Origin: Symbiodinium natans
Lineage: Eukaryota > Sar > Dinophyceae > Suessiales > Symbiodiniaceae
Length of the DNA stretch: 18,342 nt
Assembly (NCBI GenBank): GCA_905221605.1
Contig: CAJNDS010000562.1
Span: forward strand, 94,787 to 113,128
Direction of reading: 5' to 3'
Shown piece by piece: positions 15,389-18,342 of this stretch. The position numbers and the translations under genes are program-made. The notes beneath the pieces were generated by a model. The model was not told where the DNA came from and did no database searches. It was given only the letters and a program-made list of their open reading frames with translations. Position 1 is the first letter of the stretch. The number at the start of each line of letters is the position of its first letter.

Positions 15389-15457
15389 GAGGGCGAGCCC
15401 CTGTTGCGGGCGGCCCTGGAAGGCTTTCAGAAGCAGCTGGGGGAGAGCCACCCCCAG
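15389..15457 (+). CDS. TPR helix-B exon of the split gene
   Basis: The + frame encodes EGEPLLRAALEGFQKQ and then LGESHPQ. That is helix B and the following linker of a kinesin-light-chain-type TPR (EAEPLLRxALEGxxxxLGxxHPx). Acceptor: ACGGAAG|GAG. Donor: CCCCAG|GCGCCT, again AG|GC. The exon is 23 whole codons, phase 0 at both ends. It joins the 14217 exon upstream and the 17178 exon downstream (HPQ then ALSTAADLG) to restore the usual TPR spacing without gaps. The frame is open further in both directions (15377-15472), so boundaries rest on the TPR fit. Flanking arrays are CCCTAAA on the left and TTTAGGG on the right. Confidence 0.65.
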
Positions 15458-15467
15458 GCGCCTGGCG

Positions 15468-15722
15468 GGGTTTAGGGTTTAGGGTTTAGGGTTTAGGCTT
15501 TAGGCTTTAGGCTTTAGGCTTTAGGCTTTCGGCTTCAGGCTTTAGGCTTTAGGGTTTAGGGTTTAGGGCCAGGGTCTAGGGTCTTGGGGTTTAGGAGGTT
15601 TGAGGGTTCTAGGGTTCTTCGGGGTTTTAAGCTTTCAGGGTTTCAGGGTCTTAGGGTTTTAGGGTTTTTGGCTTTTCGGGTTGTAGGGTTTAGGGTTTTT
15701 TAGGGTTTTAGGGTTTTGGAGC
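15468..15722 (+). repeat. G-rich array with TTTAGGC block
   Basis: TTTAGGG units, then a block of about eight TTTAGGC-type units (15493-15550), then degenerate T-rich units. It forms the 5' part of the proposed intron 15458-17177. Confidence 0.93.
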
Positions 15723-15937
15723 TCATGCTTACCTAAGACCTAAACACTAGACCCTAGGCCTAAACCCTTCGGGAAGAGGCGCTTTTGTATAGTAATATAT
15801 ATATATATATATATATCGAACCTCATACTGTTTACCCAATTTTGGGCACTTGCAACTCCACTTGTAACGAGCTGAGTTGGCCTTGAGCGCTTCTTTCTGG
15901 GAAACCAAAGTGGCAGCTGTTAGGTTTAGGAGAGAAC
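15723..15937. other. Intron-interior unique sequence with (AT)11
   Basis: Contains a dinucleotide run (AT)11 at 15795-15816. The minus strand has an open frame of about 69 codons that partly encodes the AT run (IYIYIYY) and is not convincing. Confidence 0.5.
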
Positions 15938-16093
15938 CCCAAACCCTAAACCCCAAACCCCAAACCTTAAACCCTAAGCCCTAAGCCCTAAGCCCTAAAC
16001 CTTAAACCCTAAACCCTAAACCCCTAAACCCTAAACCCTAAACCCTTAACCCTAAACCCTAAGCCCTAAGCCCTAAACCTTAAACCCTAAACC
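15938..16093 (-). repeat. Telomere-like array, CCCTAAA orientation
   Basis: About twenty-two units including blocks of CCCTAAG and CCTTAAA. Confidence 0.95.
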
Positions 16094-16163
16094 CTGTTAC
16101 GTCTCAGGGACGATCTTTAGCCCATCATCCCAGAGCTTCTGTGTGCGCATCTCTTCCACTCAG

Positions 16164-16189
16164 CTGGGCAATCAGATGCGCCTAAACCC
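16164..16189 (+). repeat. Dispersed 26-mer, copy 1
   Basis: GCTGGGCAATCAGATGCGCC and the following TAAACC match 16756-16781 at 24 of 26 bases. The 3' end of each copy leads into CCCTAAA-type or related sequence. Confidence 0.8.
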
Positions 16190-16368
16190 ATACTCCCCTT
16201 AACCCTGAACCGTTACACCCTAAACCCCTAAACCCCTAAACCCCCAAACCCTAAACCCTAAACCCTAACCCCTAGACCCCTAAACCCCAAACCCTAACCC
16301 CTAGACCCCAAAACCCTAAACCCTAACCCCTAAACCCCTAAACCCTAAACCCTAACCCCGAACCCTAA
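16184..16368 (-). repeat. Degenerate telomere-like array, CCCTAAA orientation
   Basis: Units of 7-8 bases (CCCTAAA, CCCCTAAA, CCCTAAC, CCCTAGA). Extra C residues suggest slippage. Confidence 0.88.
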
Positions 16369-16755
16369 GAAGAGCAGCGTCTGGCTTTCATGGCCACCAG
16401 TGTGGCGCCCGCGTTATTGGACGGACAAGGCCGCAGGCGACACCAAGAAACCGGGCCTGAGGCAAATCATTGAAAACGCCTCACGGATGCTATGTGCGTA
16501 AAGTTCCCCGAATAGCGGCCGATTTGAAGAACACGGCCAGTCAGCGGTGGAAGAAAAAGCATAAGGTTGTCTTCGACACCTTTACCCTCCTCACGTCAGT
16601 GATGATCGGTTCCTCCGGAGATGGTCTCACAGCCGTAGGCAGCTACCTCAAAAACTGGATCACACACACATGGCCATTACTTCTATTGCGAAGGCTATCA
16701 GTCTACGACTGTTCCCAGTATACTAGTTCTTGAGGTCGCCCCGCGCGCGAGCTCT
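16369..16755 (+). other. Longest array-free segment in the proposed intron 15458-17177; unassigned
   Basis: About 390 bp with two overlapping open + frames: one ends at 16500 (RQIIENASRMLCA), the other runs from 16461 to 16733 (VFDTFTLLTSVMIGSSGDG). The second has no ATG at its start. Both look protein-like, so this may be a decayed or spliced gene fragment. No family is recognised. Confidence 0.3.
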
Positions 16756-16781
16756 GCTGGGCATTTAGATGCGCCTAAACC
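16756..16781 (+). repeat. Dispersed 26-mer, copy 2
   Basis: Second copy of the 26-mer seen at 16164-16189. The two copies bracket the 390-bp unique segment and the array at 16184-16368. Confidence 0.8.
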
Positions 16782-17038
16782 TGGAACCCTTGTCCCTGAA
16801 CCCATAAAACCCTAAACCCCTAGAACAAGTTTAAGGTTTGGGGTTTGGTGGATTGGGTTTGCGGTTCGGGTCTTGTTGGGGGGGTGGGGGGGGTGGGGCC
16901 AGCCTGGCGAGAAGCTGCCTGGGCCGTCCTTCGCAATGGGGGCGGGCGGTAGGGGGGCGGAAGGGGGGGGTAGGGTAGGGGGGGGGGCCCGAAGCCATAC
17001 CATACCCCCTACACCCAACACCCCCCCCCCCCCCCCCC
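16782..17038. other. Low-complexity region with G and C homopolymers
   Basis: A few degenerate heptamers near 16800-16870, long G runs (16879-16897 and 16960-16987) and a C18 run (17021-17038). Open frames here are artefacts of composition. The G runs could form quadruplexes. Confidence 0.7.
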
Positions 17039-17130
17039 TAAACCCTAAACCCTAAACCCTAAACCCTAAACCCTAAACCCTAGACTCTAAACCCTAGACC
17101 CTGGACCCTAGACCCTAAACCCTAAACCGA
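17039..17130 (-). repeat. Telomere-like array, CCCTAAA orientation
   Basis: About thirteen units, with CCCTAGA variants at the end. It forms the 3' part of the proposed intron 15458-17177. Confidence 0.95.
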
Positions 17131-17177
17131 CCCCTCAAACTCTCAACAACCGCAGCGGCCCCAAACAGCGCCCCAAG

Positions 17178-17231
17178 GCGCTGTCCACTGCTGCGGACCT
17201 GGGGGCGGCGCTGTACTCCGCAGGGCGCAAG
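17178..17231 (+). CDS. TPR helix-A exon of the split gene
   Basis: Eighteen whole codons read ALSTAADLGAALYSAGRK, helix A of a kinesin-light-chain-type TPR. The acceptor is CCCCAAG|GCG and the preferred donor is CGCAAG|GCCGGG (AG|GC). A canonical GTGAGT at 17241-17246 is an alternative donor that would add three residues. The exon fits directly after HPQ of exon 15389-15457 and before EEALVPLRAAL at 17921, phase 0 on both sides. The frame extends upstream into QRPK, so an earlier acceptor (CCGCAG at 17155) cannot be excluded. Confidence 0.62.
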
Positions 17232-17269
17232 GCCGGGGTGGTGAGTTGCTTTCTATGTTTTTGGTTTGG

Positions 17270-17380
17270 GGTGAGGGTTCAGGGTTCAGGGTTCAGGGTT
17301 CAGGGTTTAGGGTTTAGGGTTTAGGGTTTAGGGTTTAGGGTTTAGGGTTTAGGGGTTAGGGGTTCGGGGTTCGGGTTTAG
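17270..17380 (+). repeat. G-rich array, TTCAGGG then TTTAGGG
   Basis: Four to five TTCAGGG units, then nine TTTAGGG, then degenerate units. It forms the 5' part of the proposed intron 17232-17920. Confidence 0.95.
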
Positions 17381-17797
17381 CAAGTGGATATGGGGGTTTT
17401 CGAAATTCGGGGTACCTTCTTGGGGTCCTTATGATCAGGGGATCCTACTCCTTGGGGATCTATACTAGGGGTCCCTTATTTTCGTAAACAACAATGTTTT
17501 TAAAGGGTTTGGGTTTTGTTGTTGTTTTACCAGCGTTTTTGCTAAGGTTGTTTAGGATTTGGGGCCCAAGGCTTAGAGCTCATAAGTTATAAGGTTGTGG
17601 GTTTCGGGTTTCAGGCTTGGGGGGGAGGAGTTGGGGCGTTTAGGGGTTTAGGGTTTGGAGAGTCGGGCCCCTAGTACCTCATATTCCAAAATTTCCTAAA
17701 CCCCCTGTCCTAGACCACCATCTGCCCCTCAAAGCCCAGAAGCCTCCGACTCTACAACCTCCAGAAGCAGCGAGAAACAGGGTGCATGCAACCTACG
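17381..17797. other. Intron-interior unique sequence
   Basis: No gene is recognised. 17410-17475 repeats short GGGGTACC/GGGGTCC/GGGGATC motifs at roughly 15-25-base spacing. A few telomere-like heptamers occur near 17640-17655. Confidence 0.45.
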
Positions 17798-17912
17798 CCC
17801 CTAAACCCTTGACCCTGAACCCTGAACCCTGAACCCTAAACCCCTAAACCCGAAACCCCAAACCCTAAGCCCAAAACCCTAAACCCTAAACCCTCAACCC
17901 TAAACCCCAAAC
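17798..17912 (-). repeat. Telomere-like array, CCCTAAA orientation
   Basis: CCCTTGA, CCCTGAA, then CCCTAAA and CCCCAAA units. It forms the 3' part of the proposed intron 17232-17920. Confidence 0.93.
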
Positions 17913-17920
17913 AAAGCCAG

Positions 17921-17998
17921 GAGGAAGCTTTGGTGCCACTTCGGGCAGCGTTGGCCGGCCGCCGGCGACTCCTCGATGTCCTGGGCTCAGGGACCCAT
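17921..17998 (+). CDS. TPR helix-B exon of the split gene (3' end uncertain)
   Basis: After AAAGCCAG|GAG the + frame reads EEALVPLRAALAGRRRLL and then DVLGSGTHL. This is helix B of a TPR, with the PL-x-AAL-x-G core in common with exon 15389. Phase 0 matches the end of exon 17178-17231. The end is unclear: a GT at 17978, or the frame running into the next TTTAGGG array near 18000, are possible. The gene probably continues beyond the window. Confidence 0.58.
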
Positions 17999-18000
17999 CT

Positions 18001-18132
18001 AGGGTTTAGGGTTTAGGGTTTAGGGTTTAGGGGTTTGGGCTTAGGGTTTAGGGTGTTGGGTTTTGGGTTTAGGGTTTAGGGTTTAGAGTTTTGGGTTTCG
18101 GGTTTCGGGTTTGGGTTTGGGGGTTTGGGGTT
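18001..18132 (+). repeat. Telomere-like array, TTTAGGG orientation
   Basis: About seventeen units with TTTCGGG and TTTGGGG variants. The unique spacer after it (18133-18221) holds a short open frame but no recognised gene. Confidence 0.95.
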
Positions 18133-18221
18133 TAAGAGGGGGGGGGGAAGGGTATCTGTCATTCAGAGGTATCTAGTACATCGGAAGTTGGGCGAGCGGT
18201 TCAGAAGCTTATTCGGAGGGT

Positions 18222-18342
18222 GAACCCTAAACCCCAAACCCTAAAACCCTAATACCCTAATACCCTAAAACCCTAAAACCCTAAACCCTAAACCCTAAAC
18301 CCTAAACCCTAAACCCTAAACCCTAAACCCTTAAACCTAAAC
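18222..18342 (-). repeat. Telomere-like array, CCCTAAA orientation, runs off the window
   Basis: About sixteen units including CCCTAAT and CCCTAAAA variants. By the C-to-G rule the next exon would lie just past the window end. Confidence 0.95.

Noticed and set aside
15747-15956. Minus-strand ORF across the AT microsatellite
   Set aside because: It partly translates the AT repeat and lacks any recognisable motif.
16470-16733. 87-codon ORF as an independent gene
   Set aside because: It begins at TTG, not ATG, and has no family match. Kept only as an unassigned island.
16873-17055. ORFs across the G/C homopolymers
   Set aside because: Open only because of G- and C-runs (Gly/Pro-rich). No domain.
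18222-18342. True chromosome end (telomere)
   Set aside because: The repeats are interstitial, short, in both orientations and mixed with unique DNA throughout. Nothing marks a terminus.

Overview
The window looks like nuclear DNA of a dinoflagellate. Four things point there: a Ty1/copia-type retroelement of the divergent protist kind; LTRs carrying the last ten bases of the dinoflagellate spliced leader; plant/alveolate-type telomeric heptamers (TTTAGGG/CCCTAAA) at more than thirty interstitial sites; and short exon-like segments joined by apparent GC-AG introns whose acceptors read AG|G. The species cannot be named from the sequence alone.

Layout. Positions 1-771 are mixed non-repetitive sequence without a secure gene. 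Positions 772-1670 alternate telomere-like arrays with short unique segments. Positions 1671-10887 are one complete LTR retrotransposon (9,207 bp between LTR ends, plus a TTTTC target duplication). It has a 122-bp 5' LTR, a primer-binding site resembling an initiator-Met tRNA complement, a gag-protease ORF, a pol ORF (integrase, reverse transcriptase, RNase H) in the -1 frame, a polypurine tract and a 3' LTR. The LTRs differ at 1 of 122 positions and both ORFs are open, so the insertion appears recent. Positions 10888-18342 return to alternating telomere-like arrays and unique segments.

The main observation is in the array region. Several unique segments of about 50-75 bp encode consecutive half-units of a kinesin-light-chain-like tetratricopeptide (TPR) solenoid. 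They lie on one strand, in the correct order, and fit together in phase: 14217-14290 (helix A), 15389-15457 (helix B), 17178-17231 (helix A), 17921 onward (helix B), with an earlier helix B at 11929-11975. I read these as exons of one + strand gene. Each of the three best-defined introns carries a (TTTAGGG)n array near its 5' end and a (CCCTAAA)n array near its 3' end. In pre-mRNA these arrays could pair and bring the splice sites together. Wherever the array orientation switches from C-rich to G-rich, a candidate exon sits in the gap. The retrotransposon appears to have inserted in the upstream part of the same array landscape, possibly inside an intron of this gene.

Exon boundaries, the TPR assignment and the splicing model are inferences from reading the sequence. 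No alignment, transcript data or folding was available.
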